Positions 15,228-24,602 of a stretch of 64,000 nt of DNA are shown piece by piece (within the stretch, counting starts at the first letter, position 1; each line of letters starts with the position of its first letter). Below the pieces are notes generated by a model, which ran no database searches, was not told the origin of the DNA, and saw only the letters and a list, made by a program, of their open reading frames with translations. The translations under genes were made by a program, and so were the position numbers. This DNA comes from Burkholderiaceae bacterium (GTDB lineage: Bacteria; Pseudomonadota; Gammaproteobacteria; Burkholderiales; Burkholderiaceae_C), in assembly GCA_017992055.1 (NCBI GenBank), contig JAGOPK010000006.1, positions 293,249 to 357,248 on the forward strand, given 5' to 3'.

Positions 15228-17372
15228 CTACAGATTGCCGGCGAACAGCTTGCGGATGAACAGGTCCTTGAAGCTGTGCGCCTCGTCCAGGCCCAGGCGC
15301 TGCAGATAGGCCTGCGGCGCCTCCTTGCCCTCGACCAGGCTCTTGATCGCCAGGCTCACCAGTTCCACCGGATGCTGGGTGGCCTTCTTCAGCCGCTTCA
15401 GCGCGGTGACGATGTGCAGCTCGTCGGCCGTCAGGTCGGTGCCGAACGGGAAGGCCGGCAGCAGGCCGGCCTCGCTCCAGGGGTGCAGCTGGGCGTCGAG
15501 CGCGGCCGGCAGGTTGTGGCGGTAGCGCTGCGGCAGCTCGTAGCCGGCCTCCAGCTTGCCATGGGCCTGGGCCTCGCGGATCAGCCCGTCCTGGAAGCGC
15601 GAGTCGGCGATCTGGATCAGGCGCTTGACGATCTCGCCATCGGCCTGGCCGCGCAGGTCGGCCACGCCGTACTCGGTGATGACGATGTCGCGCAGATGGC
15701 GCGGAATGGTCACATGGCCATAGTTCCAGACGATGCTGCTGTGCAGGCCGTCCTGGTTGTCATGGGTGGCGCGCAGCATCAGGATCGAGCGTGCATCGGC
15801 AATGGCATGGGCCATGGCGACGAAGTTGTACTGCCCGCCCACGCCCGACACCACCTGGCCCGACTCCAGCGCGTCCGAGGCCGCCGCGCCCAGCAGCGTG
15901 ACCTTCATGGTCGTGTTCATGAAGCGCGCCTGATGGCGCTGCTGGCGCTTCAGCTCGCTCTCGCCCGGCGCATCGGCATGGCCGTAGAGCTGGTTGATGA
16001 AGTCGATGCGCGTCATGTCGATCTTGGCCAGCTCCTGCGGCGGCATGCTGCGCAGCCGCTCATAAAAGTCGTTGGGGCCGAGGAAGAAGCCGCCGGTCAT
16101 GACGATGCCGTGCGCCAGCCGCGTGCCCAGCAGCAGGCTGCAGACGGCGTCGAACTGGGCCGCGCCCTGCAGGTCGTTGGGCAGAGGCAGGCCGTCCAGC
16201 ACCAGGTGGTCGCCGTCCAGCATGACGCCGGGCTTGAAGATGCCGAAGTGGCACAGGAAGTCCAGGTCGGCCTGGCGCAGCGGCGAGTGGATGCGGCCGG
16301 CCTGCAGCAGGGCGCGCAGCGTCTGCGGCGTCACCGTCGCATCGGCCAGCGTGCCGTCGTTGAGCAGGCGCTGCAGCGTGGCATCGGCAAACACCTCGCG
16401 GCGGATGATGCCGGCCTCGATCAGCTTGAGAAAACCGTTGACGAACATCTCCGAGCAGCCGTAGAGGCCACGGTCGAAGCGGCCGGTCTCGCGGCCCTCG
16501 ATGCCGTCCGGGCACAGGCCAGCCAGGATGCGCCGGTATTCGGCGCCATGGCGGTCGCGCACGATCAGCGCCTGGGCGATGGCATCGCCCAGCGAGCCGA
16601 TGCCGATCTGCAGCGTGCCGCCGTCGGCCACCAGGCTGCTGGCATGCAGGCCGATGGCGTAGTCGGCGGTGCTGACCTTGCCGTTGGGCGGGCCGAAGGG
16701 CTGGTGCGTGGCCGCCGGGTCGGTGACCACCAGGTCGAAGAAGCCCGGCGCGACCTCGGCGCCATTGGGCATGAAGGGCATCTTGCGGTTGACCACGCCC
16801 ACCTTCAGCAGCGGCCGGCCGGCCGCGGCATAACGTTCCACCACCTCGAACACCACGTCGGGGTTGCTGGACACCGACAGCCGCCAGTCGCCGCCGCCCT
16901 CGCTGCCCTGCTCGGCCACCGCCTGGGCGATCACGTTCATGCCCTGCAGCAGCATGTCGCGGGCGACGAAGGTGTAGTTGGTGGAGATGTAGTTCTGCTG
17001 CGCGACGCCGTTGCCCAGGTAGTCGCCGGTCTTCATGAAGAACTCGCGCACCTGGATGTTGGGCGGCAGCTGGCCGCTGCGCAGGTCCTTCACATAGTCC
17101 AGGTCGGGATAGTCGGCGAACACGCGCCCGACCAGCGGCTCCAGGAAATGGCGCTCCAGATCGCTTTTGCCCACCGGCTTTTCCAGCGACAGCGCGGTGA
17201 CGATGGTCAGCCGCCGCGTGCCGCCGTCCTTGATGCGCCGGTACAGCGCATTGACGAAGGGGTTGGGCTTGCCGATGGCCAGCGGGATGCCCAGCACGAT
17301 GTCGCCCGGAATGCGGTCGAGCACCACATCGACGGCGGCGCTGATCGTGGGGATGACCTGGGGCTGCGGCAT
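15228..17372 (-). CDS. Acetyl-CoA hydrolase/transferase family protein, long form
   Basis: The family cleaves acetyl-CoA or moves CoA between acids such as acetate and succinate. The 714-residue product starts MPQPQVIPTISAAVDVVLDRI; an AGGAG ribosome site precedes this ATG, which rejects the longer upstream frame. The C-terminal acetyl-CoA hydrolase/transferase domain is clear (GGQYNFVAMAHAIADARSILMLRAT, ITEYGVADLRGQ). At over 700 residues it is about 200 longer than typical Ach1/Cat1 enzymes. The extra length is spread over the N-terminal part and middle. It is convergent with the secretion operon and divergent from the GGDEF gene. Confidence 0.85.
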   Translation of the reverse strand: MPQPQVIPTISAAVDVVLDRIPGDIVLGIPLAIGKPNPFVNALYRRIKDGGTRRLTIVTALSLEKPVGKSDLERHFLEPLVGRVFADYPDLDYVKDLRSGQLPPNIQVREFFMKTGDYLGNGVAQQNYISTNYTFVARDMLLQGMNVIAQAVAEQGSEGGGDWRLSVSSNPDVVFEVVERYAAAGRPLLKVGVVNRKMPFMPNGAEVAPGFFDLVVTDPAATHQPFGPPNGKVSTADYAIGLHASSLVADGGTLQIGIGSLGDAIAQALIVRDRHGAEYRRILAGLCPDGIEGRETGRFDRGLYGCSEMFVNGFLKLIEAGIIRREVFADATLQRLLNDGTLADATVTPQTLRALLQAGRIHSPLRQADLDFLCHFGIFKPGVMLDGDHLVLDGLPLPNDLQGAAQFDAVCSLLLGTRLAHGIVMTGGFFLGPNDFYERLRSMPPQELAKIDMTRIDFINQLYGHADAPGESELKRQQRHQARFMNTTMKVTLLGAAASDALESGQVVSGVGGQYNFVAMAHAIADARSILMLRATHDNQDGLHSSIVWNYGHVTIPRHLRDIVITEYGVADLRGQADGEIVKRLIQIADSRFQDGLIREAQAHGKLEAGYELPQRYRHNLPAALDAQLHPWSEAGLLPAFPFGTDLTADELHIVTALKRLKKATQHPVELVSLAIKSLVEGKEAPQAYLQRLGLDEAHSFKDLFIRKLFAGNL

Positions 17373-17587
17373 GCTGTCTCCTGCTTCTGAAAGTATGTTG
17401 TCGCAGTCTGCGGCGGCGGTGGCGGCGGCGCCTTGACGGTGGACAAGCCTTGGCCGCCCCGGGCCGGGCGCCGGCAGCCTGGCGCTGGCGACGCATTTGG
17501 TGGCATATGGCCGTGTGCAGGCCGCATCTTCGGCGAGCAGGGCCGGCGCCTTTGTGTTGGAATCGAATGAGAGCCTGCCCGTCCGCC

Positions 17588-18613
17588 ATGACCCAAGACC
17601 CACGCCCCGCCGCTGCCGCCTCCACCCCTGCCTCGCCCTGGCCGCTGCGGCTGGCCACCGGCGCCGGCGCTGCCGGCTTTGCCGCCCTGGTCGGCTACGG
17701 CCTGGGCCACAGCCTGCAGCAGGCCCTGGGCACGGCGGCCGCCGGCGCCACGGGCGGCTGGGTCGGTGCCCTGGTGGGCGCGGTGGTGGCCGGCGTGGCC
17801 GTGCCGCTGGCGCTGTGGGCGCGGCCGCCGCAGGCCCCGCGGCTGGCACGGGGCGAGTTGCAGGCGCTGATCGGCCAGCGCAGCGAACGCAGGCGCAGCG
17901 GCAAGGCCGCCGAGGCGGCGGCAGCCACCGGCGGCCAGGCCGCCAGCAATGTGGTGGCCCTGCCGGGCCGCTCACTGGATCGATCGCTGGAAGCCGTGCT
18001 CAGCGGTGGCGATGCGCCGCCGTCGCGCCAGGCCGCCGAGGCGCCCGGCGCCCAGCGCAGCATGCGCGACGCGCTGACCGGCGCCTTCACCCAGCAGCAT
18101 TTTGTCGCCGCGGCCGACCGCGAGTGGGCGCGCATCCGCCGCCACAACGAGGACGCGGCCCTGCTGATGGTCGACATCGACCACCTGGCCGCCGTCAATG
18201 CCGAGCAGGGCCCCGAATGCGGCGATGCGGTGCTGGTCGAGGTCACGCGCCTGGTGTCGGCCACGCTGCGCCAGTACGACCTGCTGGCGCGCTTTTCCGG
18301 CGGCGTGCTGGTGGTCTACCTGCCGCACACCGACCCCATCGGCGCGCTGGACGTGGCCGAGCGCATCCGCGAGCGCGTGGCCCAGCTGCGGCTGGACTGG
18401 CGTGGCCGCTCGGTCAAGGCCACGGTCAGCGTCGGCGTGGCCGGCATCGGTGCCAGCCATGGCGTGCTCGACGATGTCATCGCCGATGCCGGCGCCGCGC
18501 TGCGCGAGGCCAAGCAGGCCGGCCGCAACTGCGTGCGCGCCGCGCCCATTCCGCCGCGCCGCGGCGCGCCGGCAGGGCGTTCGGAGCAGGGCCGGCCGGC
18601 TTCGCCGAACTGA
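17588..18613 (+). CDS. Degenerate GGDEF-domain protein with intact RxxD inhibitory site
   Basis: The 341-residue product has two hydrophobic Gly/Ala-rich segments near residues 20-80 and a C-terminal GGDEF fold (about 160-325). The metal-site region is recognisable (LLMVDIDHLAAVN), but the active-site signature reads R-F-S-G-G-V-L at 235-241 instead of R-F-G-G-D-E-F, so diguanylate cyclase activity is unlikely. Seven residues upstream of the arginine, RQYD keeps the RxxD inhibitory site that binds c-di-GMP. This suggests a receptor rather than an enzyme (inference). An alternative in-frame ATG lies at 17567. It is divergent from the acetyl-CoA hydrolase gene. Confidence 0.8.
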   Translation: MTQDPRPAAAASTPASPWPLRLATGAGAAGFAALVGYGLGHSLQQALGTAAAGATGGWVGALVGAVVAGVAVPLALWARPPQAPRLARGELQALIGQRSERRRSGKAAEAAAATGGQAASNVVALPGRSLDRSLEAVLSGGDAPPSRQAAEAPGAQRSMRDALTGAFTQQHFVAAADREWARIRRHNEDAALLMVDIDHLAAVNAEQGPECGDAVLVEVTRLVSATLRQYDLLARFSGGVLVVYLPHTDPIGALDVAERIRERVAQLRLDWRGRSVKATVSVGVAGIGASHGVLDDVIADAGAALREAKQAGRNCVRAAPIPPRRGAPAGRSEQGRPASPN

Positions 18614-18649
18614 GCCGGACCCAGCCCGGCTACCTTCAGGCCCGGAGCG

Positions 18650-19774
18650 TCAACCCAGGCGCATCGCGCCGGCGCGGCCGGTCATCTCCAGATAGCCCAG
18701 GCCGATGCGGCGGCCGTCTGCATCCAGCAGCTCGGCCAGGCCTTCCCAGTAGACGGTGCCGCTGCTGGCGCGGCTGTCCAGCTCCTGCGCATCGAGCAGG
18801 GCGCGCAGCTCGTGCGTGCCGGCCGGTGTCTGCACCCGCCAGCGCACCGGATAGCGCGCGCCGGTGTCCGGGCTGGTCCAGTGGGCCAGCGGCGTCCACA
18901 GCACGGCATCGGCGGCAAAGCTGTGCGTGGCCTCGTCGGCGCGGCGCAGGCTGCCACCGGCCCACAGCGCAGCGTCGTCGCGTCGCCGCAGCTGGAAGGC
19001 GGTGAGCGCGCCGCCGTCCAGCAGGTTGATGCCCAGCCAGTCCCAGCCCACGGCCTCGGGCGCCAGCAGCTCCTCGCTCCATTCATGGTCCAGCCAGCCG
19101 CGGCCGGCCAGGCGCTGCGGCCGGCCGTCCAGCATCAGATCGGCCTGCACCGCCAGCTGCGGCTGGCTGTAGTAGTGGCTGGCCTGGCTGGGCCGCGGGC
19201 CCTTGCGCGAGAAGCCGGCCTCGCCCTGCAGCAGCAGCGGCTGGGTGGGGCGCAGCTGCAGCGCCAGCGAGAAGCCGGCGTCCGGCGCGGCCAGCCGGGC
19301 CTGGTAGACGCCTTGCTCGCCGCGGCGCAGCGTCCACGGGCCCAGGGCCAGCCGGGTGTCGGCGCGTGCCGCATGGGCCTCGGGCCGGGACTCGTCGCCC
19401 GACCAGCGCATCAGCCGCTGCGCATGGCGGTGGCGTCCGGCGGCCAGGTCGGTGACCGCGGCATGGGCAAACAGCAGCTGCTGCGGCGCAAAGCGGCCGG
19501 CGGCCAGGCCCGGCCAGCCGCGGCCGTCGCCGACGCGGCTGCGGAAGAAGGTCAGCTGGAAGCCGTGGCGCGGCCGGCCGTCGTCGCCGTGCAGCCAGCC
19601 GGTGGCATACCACCATTCGATGCGCGAGCCCGGATGGGCGCCATGGTCGCGTGGAAAGCGCAGCACGCGCTGCGGCGAGATGGCGTCGTCGCCGGCCGGC
19701 TGGGCCCAGGCCGGTCGCGAGGCCTGCGCCGACGCCAGGGCCGATGCCAGCAGCAGCAGCGGGCGGCGGCGCAT
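18650..19774 (-). CDS. AttH/CrtC-like lipocalin-fold secreted protein
   Basis: The 374-residue product has a signal peptide (MRRRPLLLLASALASAQA, with cleavage near AWA-QP). It then has the two lipocalin-like halves of the AttH/hydroxyneurosporene-synthase family, seen in IEWWYATGWL, GRGWLDHEWS and the C-terminal GLGYLEMTG. These periplasmic proteins are usually encoded with an ABC transporter of the FtsX/LolCE type, as here: its ATG overlaps the permease stop as TGATG, implying translational coupling. Attribution to carotenoid hydration is unlikely given no carotenoid genes nearby; a role in lipid or envelope handling is inferred from the partner. Confidence 0.85.
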   Translation of the reverse strand: MRRRPLLLLASALASAQASRPAWAQPAGDDAISPQRVLRFPRDHGAHPGSRIEWWYATGWLHGDDGRPRHGFQLTFFRSRVGDGRGWPGLAAGRFAPQQLLFAHAAVTDLAAGRHRHAQRLMRWSGDESRPEAHAARADTRLALGPWTLRRGEQGVYQARLAAPDAGFSLALQLRPTQPLLLQGEAGFSRKGPRPSQASHYYSQPQLAVQADLMLDGRPQRLAGRGWLDHEWSEELLAPEAVGWDWLGINLLDGGALTAFQLRRRDDAALWAGGSLRRADEATHSFAADAVLWTPLAHWTSPDTGARYPVRWRVQTPAGTHELRALLDAQELDSRASSGTVYWEGLAELLDADGRRIGLGYLEMTGRAGAMRLG

Positions 19775-22356
19775 CACCAGTCCTCCTTGACCGCCAGCAC
19801 CGCCTGGCGCCCGGCGGCACGGCGCGCGGCCCACAGCGCGGTGAGCGCGCCGCACAGCACCACGGCCGCGGCCAGCGCCGCCAGCCGGCCGCCAGGCACG
19901 GCCAGCGGCATGCTCCAGTGGAAGCTCTGCGGATTGATCACCTGCACCAGCACCACCGCCATGGCCAGGCCCAGGGCCAGGCCGATCAGCGCGCCGGCCA
20001 GCAGCCAGGCGCCGGCCTCCAGCGCCACCAGGGCCATGATCTGGCGCCGCGTCAGCCCCAGGTGGCTGAGCAGGCCGAACTCCTTGCGCCGCGCCAGCAC
20101 CTGGGCCGACAGGCTGGCGGCCACGCCGACCAGGCCCACGCCGATGGCCACGGCCTGCAGGTACAGCGTGACCGCAAAGCTGCGGTCGAAGATGCGCAGC
20201 GACATGCGGCGCAGCTCGGTGGTGCTGGCGGTTTCCAGCGGCAGGGCCTGGTCGCCCTGGCCGCCCAGGTCCTGCAGTGCACGCGCCACCTGGGCCGGCG
20301 CCGCGCCGGGCGCCAGCCAGACGGCCAGGTCGTTGAGCTGCCGGTCGCCGGTGGCGCGCTGGTAGTCGGCCAGGTCGATGGCGATGGCGCCGAACTGGCG
20401 CGCATAGTCGCGCCAGACGCCACGCACGCGCAGTTCCAGGCCCTGCGGGCCGGCGCCGGCTATGCCGTCCAGCGGCAGCGTCAGCCGGTCGCCGGGCTTC
20501 CAGCCATGCAGGGCGGCGGCCGGCTCGCTGACCCAGGCGTCCAGCGCTGCGCCGGCCGCGGCCGGGGCCAGCGGCGGCGCCAGCAGCGGCAGCTGGCGGC
20601 CGGGATCGTCGGCATCGATGGGCCGGGCCAACAGGGTCACCGGCGGCTGCTGCGGCGTGATCAGCAGGGCGCGCTGGCGGCTGGCGGCGATGCGCTGCAC
20701 GCCGGGCAGGGCCGCGGCGCGCGCCGGCAGGTCGGCGGGCAGCACGCTGCGCTCGCCGCCGCCCTGCACGCGCAGGTAGAGGTCGGCCGGCAGCACGCTG
20801 TCCAGCCAGACGATGACCGCATCGCGGAAGCTGGTGACCATCACCGTGATGGCCACGCACAGTGCCAGGCTGGCGACCACGCCGGCCACCGTGGCACCGG
20901 CGGTGCCGCGCGCGAAATGCGCGCGCCGCAGCGCCAGCAGCGGCACCGCGGCCTGCGGCTCGGGCCAGCGGCGCAGCAGGCCATCCACCGCCGCCGGCAC
21001 CAGGGCCACGCCGCCGGCCAGCAGCAGGGCCACCGAGGCATAGGCGGCCAGCGGCAGGCCGGCGATGGGCGGGGCCAGCGCCAGCAGGCCGCCGCCGGCC
21101 AGCAGGGCCAGGGCCGGCCAGATGCGGGCGCGTGGCGCGCTGGCGCCGTCCGTGCCCAGGCCTTTCAAGGCCTGGGCCGGGGCCAGGGCCTCGGCCTGGC
21201 GCGCCGGCCACCAGGCGCCGGCCACCGCCGCCGCCGTGCCCAGCAGCAGGCACAGCGCCAGCAGGCCCCAGGGCCAGTGCAGGCCGGGCGCGACGCCGGC
21301 GAAATAGCCGCCGCCCAGGTCGGCGCCCATCCAGCGCAGGGCCAGCGCGGCCAAGGCGGCACCGGCGGCCAGGCCGATCAGGCTGCCGGCCAGGCCCAGC
21401 AGGGCGGTCTCGGCCAGCACCAGGGCGCGGCGCTGGCGAGCCGGCAGGCCCAGCACGCCCAGCAGGGCCAGCTGCGGCAGGCGCTGGGTCACCGACAGCG
21501 AAACCACCGAATAGACCAGGAAGCCGCCCACCAGCAGGGCCACGCCAGCCAGCACGCCCAGGTTGACGCGGTAGGCCCGCGACAGGTTGGAGACGCGCTG
21601 CAGCGCATCGTCGGCCGCGGCCCAGGTGGCGCCGGCGGGCAGGGCGCCGTCCAGCGAGCGCTGCCAGGCCATGCGGTCGGTGCCGGCGACCAGGCGGATG
21701 TCGATGCGGCTCAGCCGTGCGGCGCGGCCGAAGCGGGTCTGGGCCGCGGCGATGTCCAGCACCGCCAGCGGCGCGCCCGGCGCGGCCACGCTGCCGGCGA
21801 TGCGAAAGCGCAGCCAGCCGTCGGGCCCGCGCAGCCACAGCGGCGCGCCGTCGGCCAGGCCCGCGCCCAGGGCCTGCCGCGCGGCGGGGTTCAGGTACAG
21901 GGCCTCGGGGTCGAACAGCCTGGCCACGCCGCGGTCACCGGCTTCGGCGGCCGAGGCCGGACGCGGCAGCAGGGCCGGCGCCATGCCGGCCACGGTCAGC
22001 GGATCGATACCGGCCAGGCGCAGCGTGCCCGCGGCGCTGGCGCCGTCGCGGCGTGCCAGCACCTCCAGCTCCAGCACCGGGCTGAGCGCGGCCACCGCCT
22101 CGTCCTGTGCCAGCCGGGCATACAGCGCGTCGTCGAAGCCGTCGCGCTGGCGCGCCGCCAGCACTGCATCGGGCTGGCCGTTGACGGCGCGCACCGCCTG
22201 GGCAAATTCGGCCAGCGCCGATGCATTGATGATCTGCACCGATGCCGCCAGCGCCACGCCCAGGGCCACCGCCAGCAGGGCCACCGCATGCCGCCCCGGG
22301 TGGTGGCGCCATTCGGCCCAGGTCAGCACAAGCAGGTGATGCCACATCGGCGCCAT
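19774..22356 (-). CDS. ABC transporter permease, FtsX/YbbP family
   Basis: This large inner-membrane permease (860 residues from the ATG at 22356) has an N-terminal membrane helix (HAVALLAVALGVALAASVQII), a big periplasmic domain and two clusters of FtsX-type helices, as in YbbP and LolC/E proteins that move lipophilic substrates out of the inner membrane. The AttH-like gene is translationally coupled downstream. The likely ATPase partner lies about 2.2 kb away at 24603-25325, on the same strand but behind two other genes. An open frame extends 34 codons further upstream; the chosen ATG directly precedes MWHHLLVLTWAEW, a typical permease start. Confidence 0.86.
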   Translation of the reverse strand: MAPMWHHLLVLTWAEWRHHPGRHAVALLAVALGVALAASVQIINASALAEFAQAVRAVNGQPDAVLAARQRDGFDDALYARLAQDEAVAALSPVLELEVLARRDGASAAGTLRLAGIDPLTVAGMAPALLPRPASAAEAGDRGVARLFDPEALYLNPAARQALGAGLADGAPLWLRGPDGWLRFRIAGSVAAPGAPLAVLDIAAAQTRFGRAARLSRIDIRLVAGTDRMAWQRSLDGALPAGATWAAADDALQRVSNLSRAYRVNLGVLAGVALLVGGFLVYSVVSLSVTQRLPQLALLGVLGLPARQRRALVLAETALLGLAGSLIGLAAGAALAALALRWMGADLGGGYFAGVAPGLHWPWGLLALCLLLGTAAAVAGAWWPARQAEALAPAQALKGLGTDGASAPRARIWPALALLAGGGLLALAPPIAGLPLAAYASVALLLAGGVALVPAAVDGLLRRWPEPQAAVPLLALRRAHFARGTAGATVAGVVASLALCVAITVMVTSFRDAVIVWLDSVLPADLYLRVQGGGERSVLPADLPARAAALPGVQRIAASRQRALLITPQQPPVTLLARPIDADDPGRQLPLLAPPLAPAAAGAALDAWVSEPAAALHGWKPGDRLTLPLDGIAGAGPQGLELRVRGVWRDYARQFGAIAIDLADYQRATGDRQLNDLAVWLAPGAAPAQVARALQDLGGQGDQALPLETASTTELRRMSLRIFDRSFAVTLYLQAVAIGVGLVGVAASLSAQVLARRKEFGLLSHLGLTRRQIMALVALEAGAWLLAGALIGLALGLAMAVVLVQVINPQSFHWSMPLAVPGGRLAALAAAVVLCGALTALWAARRAAGRQAVLAVKEDW

Positions 22357-22435
22357 GTTACGCAGGCGCATCGGCCGCATCGGCCGCAATGGCTGTGTCG
22401 GTTGCGGCCCTCTTGCGTTCCCGCGGGTCAGCGGT

Positions 22436-22441
22436 TGCAAT
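22436..22441 (+). promoter_or_regulatory. -10-like box just before the M20 deacylase gene
   Basis: TGCAAT lies 7 nt before the ATG at 22449, a distance that fits a leaderless transcript. No clear -35 box is visible. Confidence 0.3.
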
Positions 22442-22448
22442 GGGCCGC

Positions 22449-23789
22449 ATGAACGCACCCGACCCGGCGCTGCGCGCCCAGCCCACTTCAGACGCCCTGG
22501 TCAGCGACGACCAGATCCTGGCCGCCGTGGCCGAGCAGCATGGCGAGGCCGTGGCCCTGCTGGCCGAGCTGGTGGGCCATGCCTCGCTGCTGGGCGAGGA
22601 GGCCTCGGCCCAGGCGCGCATGGCGCAGCTGTATGCCGGCCTGGGCCTGGCGGTGGACGAGTTCGCCATCGACGAGGCGGCGCTGCGCCAGCATCCGGCC
22701 TGGTCGCCGTCGCTGATCTCCTACGAGGGCCGGCGCAACGTGGTCGGCGTGCACCGGCCGCGCGCGCAGGCTGGCGTGGCGCCGGGCCGCTCGCTGATCA
22801 TCAACGGCCACATCGACGTGGTGCCGGTGGGCTGGCCCGAGCTGTGGACCACGCCGCCGTTCGAGCCGCGCATCGAGGGCGACCGGCTCTACGGCCGCGG
22901 TGCCTGCGACATGAAGGCCGGCCTGGTGGCCGGCGCGATGGCCTTGCAGGCCCTGCAGCGCCTGGGCTGGGAGCCGGCGGCCGAGCTGGTGCTGCAGTCG
23001 GTGATCGAGGAGGAATGCACCGGCAATGGCGCGCTGGCCTGCCTGGTGCGTGGCTACACCGCCGAGGCCGCGCTGATCCCCGAGCCGACCAATGAATGCC
23101 TGATGAGCGGCCAGCTGGGCGTGATGTGGCTGACGCTGGAGGTGTTTGGCGTGCCGGTGCATGCCTCGCATGCCCACACCGGCGTGGCCGCGCTGCAGTT
23201 TGCCCAGTACATGGTCGACGAGCTGCGCGAGCTGGAGCGGGCCTGGAATGCGCCGGCCGCCCGCCACCGTTTGTTCTGCCAGCACGAGCATCCGATCAAC
23301 TTCAACCTCGGCAAGCTGTCGGGTGGCGAATGGACCTCGTCGGTGCCCACCCATGCCCGCGCCGACCTGCGCCTGGGCTTCTACCCGGGCAAGAAGCCGG
23401 CCGAGGTGCGCGCCGAGGTCGAGGCCCTGCTGGCCGAGGCCCATGCCCGGCATCCGCAGTCGGCCTCGGTCAAGTACCGCATCACCTACCAGGGCTTCCA
23501 GGCCGAGGGCGTGGAGGTCGATCTGCAGCAGCCGGCGATGCAGCTGCTGATGCAGTGCCATCACGACCTGCTGCAGGCCGATTGCCCGAGCTTTGCGCTG
23601 CCGGCGACCACCGACGTGAAGTTCTTCCACCTCTATGGCCGCATCCCCAGCACCTGCTATGGCCCGGCCGGAGCCGACATCCACGGCATCGACGAATGGG
23701 TGTCGCTGTCCAGCCTGCAGCGGGTGACGGCGGTGTATGCGCTGTTCATCGCGCGCTGGTGTGGCTTGCAGCGCCGCGAGCCGGGTTGA
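22449..23789 (+). CDS. M20 family deacylase (ArgE/DapE type)
   Basis: These di-zinc amidohydrolases remove acyl groups from amino acids or related compounds. The 446-residue product has the M20 metal ligands and catalytic residues: NGHIDVVP (His ligand and Asp), YGRGACDMKAG (bridging Asp) and VIEEECTGNGA (catalytic Glu pair). A later conserved histidine lies near ADIHGIDEW. It is often annotated as acetylornithine deacetylase, but no arginine genes are nearby and the substrate is open. The start is the ATG giving MNAPDPAL; another ATG lies nine bases upstream. It ends one base from the convergent metallo-beta-lactamase-fold gene. Confidence 0.88.
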   Translation: MNAPDPALRAQPTSDALVSDDQILAAVAEQHGEAVALLAELVGHASLLGEEASAQARMAQLYAGLGLAVDEFAIDEAALRQHPAWSPSLISYEGRRNVVGVHRPRAQAGVAPGRSLIINGHIDVVPVGWPELWTTPPFEPRIEGDRLYGRGACDMKAGLVAGAMALQALQRLGWEPAAELVLQSVIEEECTGNGALACLVRGYTAEAALIPEPTNECLMSGQLGVMWLTLEVFGVPVHASHAHTGVAALQFAQYMVDELRELERAWNAPAARHRLFCQHEHPINFNLGKLSGGEWTSSVPTHARADLRLGFYPGKKPAEVRAEVEALLAEAHARHPQSASVKYRITYQGFQAEGVEVDLQQPAMQLLMQCHHDLLQADCPSFALPATTDVKFFHLYGRIPSTCYGPAGADIHGIDEWVSLSSLQRVTAVYALFIARWCGLQRREPG

Positions 23790-23790
23790 G

Positions 23791-24558
23791 TCAACCAGGT
23801 ACGCGGTAGTCGGCCGGTCCCATCAGGTCGATGCCGCAGCGCAGCTCGCGTGCCCAGGCGATGAACTCGGCCACCGCCGGCCCGGCCAGCGGCGCGCCGT
23901 GCTGGGGCACGATCATCGCGATGTCCAGCGGCGCCACCATGTCGGCCCACAGCCGCAGCACCTTGTTGCTCACCATGTAGCGGCGGTGGAAGCGCTCCAT
24001 GCCCGGCAGCAGCTCGGCCAGCCGCGTCACCGGCGTGCCGGCCTCGCGGCCTGGCAGCATCGACACGCCCAGATCGCCCGAGAACAGGATGCGCGACACC
24101 GGGTCGTAGAACTGGAAGTTGCCTTCGGCGTGCAGGAAGTGCGCCGGCAGCGCCAGCAGATCGTGGCGGCCGACGCGGATGCGCATGCCGGCGTCGGGGA
24201 TGCCGATGATGCGGTCCACCGTCTTGCCCGGCTTGCAGAAGTGCGGCACGAAGCGCTCCCACACCGTGGAGATGTAGATCGGCGCCTGGGTCGCGGTGGT
24301 CCAGCGGTCCAGCGAGGCGATGATGTCCGGGTCGGCATGCGAGGCGATGATGGCCGACAGCGACTGCGGCGGGAAATGCCGCGTCATGCCCAGGTACAGG
24401 TCGTTGTAGGCCAGGTTGCCGCCGGGGTCGAGGATGGCGCCGGTGCCGCCGTCGACGATCAGGAACTGGTTGGCCTGCACCGCCTCGCCATCGCGGTCGC
24501 ACAGGTCGGTGAACATCAGGCACTGGTGCCCGTCGCGCTGGTAGAGGGTGGTCGGCAT
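23791..24558 (-). CDS. Metallo-beta-lactamase-fold protein, oxygen-binding di-iron (ODP) type
   Basis: The 255-residue product keeps the MBL fold order: FLIVDGGTGAILDPGG, then SHADPDIIASLD where HxHxDH is usual, ALPAHFLHAEGNFQFYDP, LFSGDLGVSML and VPQHGAPL. The H-x-D-P-D form in place of H-x-H-x-D-H is characteristic of flavodiiron-type (ODP) domains that bind a di-iron centre, not zinc hydrolases. No flavodoxin domain is attached, so a role in oxygen or nitric oxide sensing or reduction would need a separate partner (inference). It is convergent with the M20 gene, and the ABC ATPase gene lies 44 bp upstream on the same strand. Confidence 0.85.
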   Translation of the reverse strand: MPTTLYQRDGHQCLMFTDLCDRDGEAVQANQFLIVDGGTGAILDPGGNLAYNDLYLGMTRHFPPQSLSAIIASHADPDIIASLDRWTTATQAPIYISTVWERFVPHFCKPGKTVDRIIGIPDAGMRIRVGRHDLLALPAHFLHAEGNFQFYDPVSRILFSGDLGVSMLPGREAGTPVTRLAELLPGMERFHRRYMVSNKVLRLWADMVAPLDIAMIVPQHGAPLAGPAVAEFIAWARELRCGIDLMGPADYRVPG

Positions 24559-24564
24559 CGCCGC

Positions 24565-24570
24565 ACTGTA
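24565..24570 (-). promoter_or_regulatory. -10-like box just before the MBL-fold gene
   Basis: On the minus strand TACAGT lies 6 nt before the ATG at 24558, so the transcript would begin at the start codon. No ribosome site is present in the gap. Confidence 0.4.
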
Positions 24571-24602
24571 GGCAGGCGCCCGGCCGCGCGTCTTGAGCGA
24601 TA

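Noticed and set aside
15210-15228. GCCGGCCG-CTG-CGGCCGGC palindrome as a terminator between convergent genes
   Set aside because: No T tract on either strand. It may still slow polymerase, but I could not support a terminator call.
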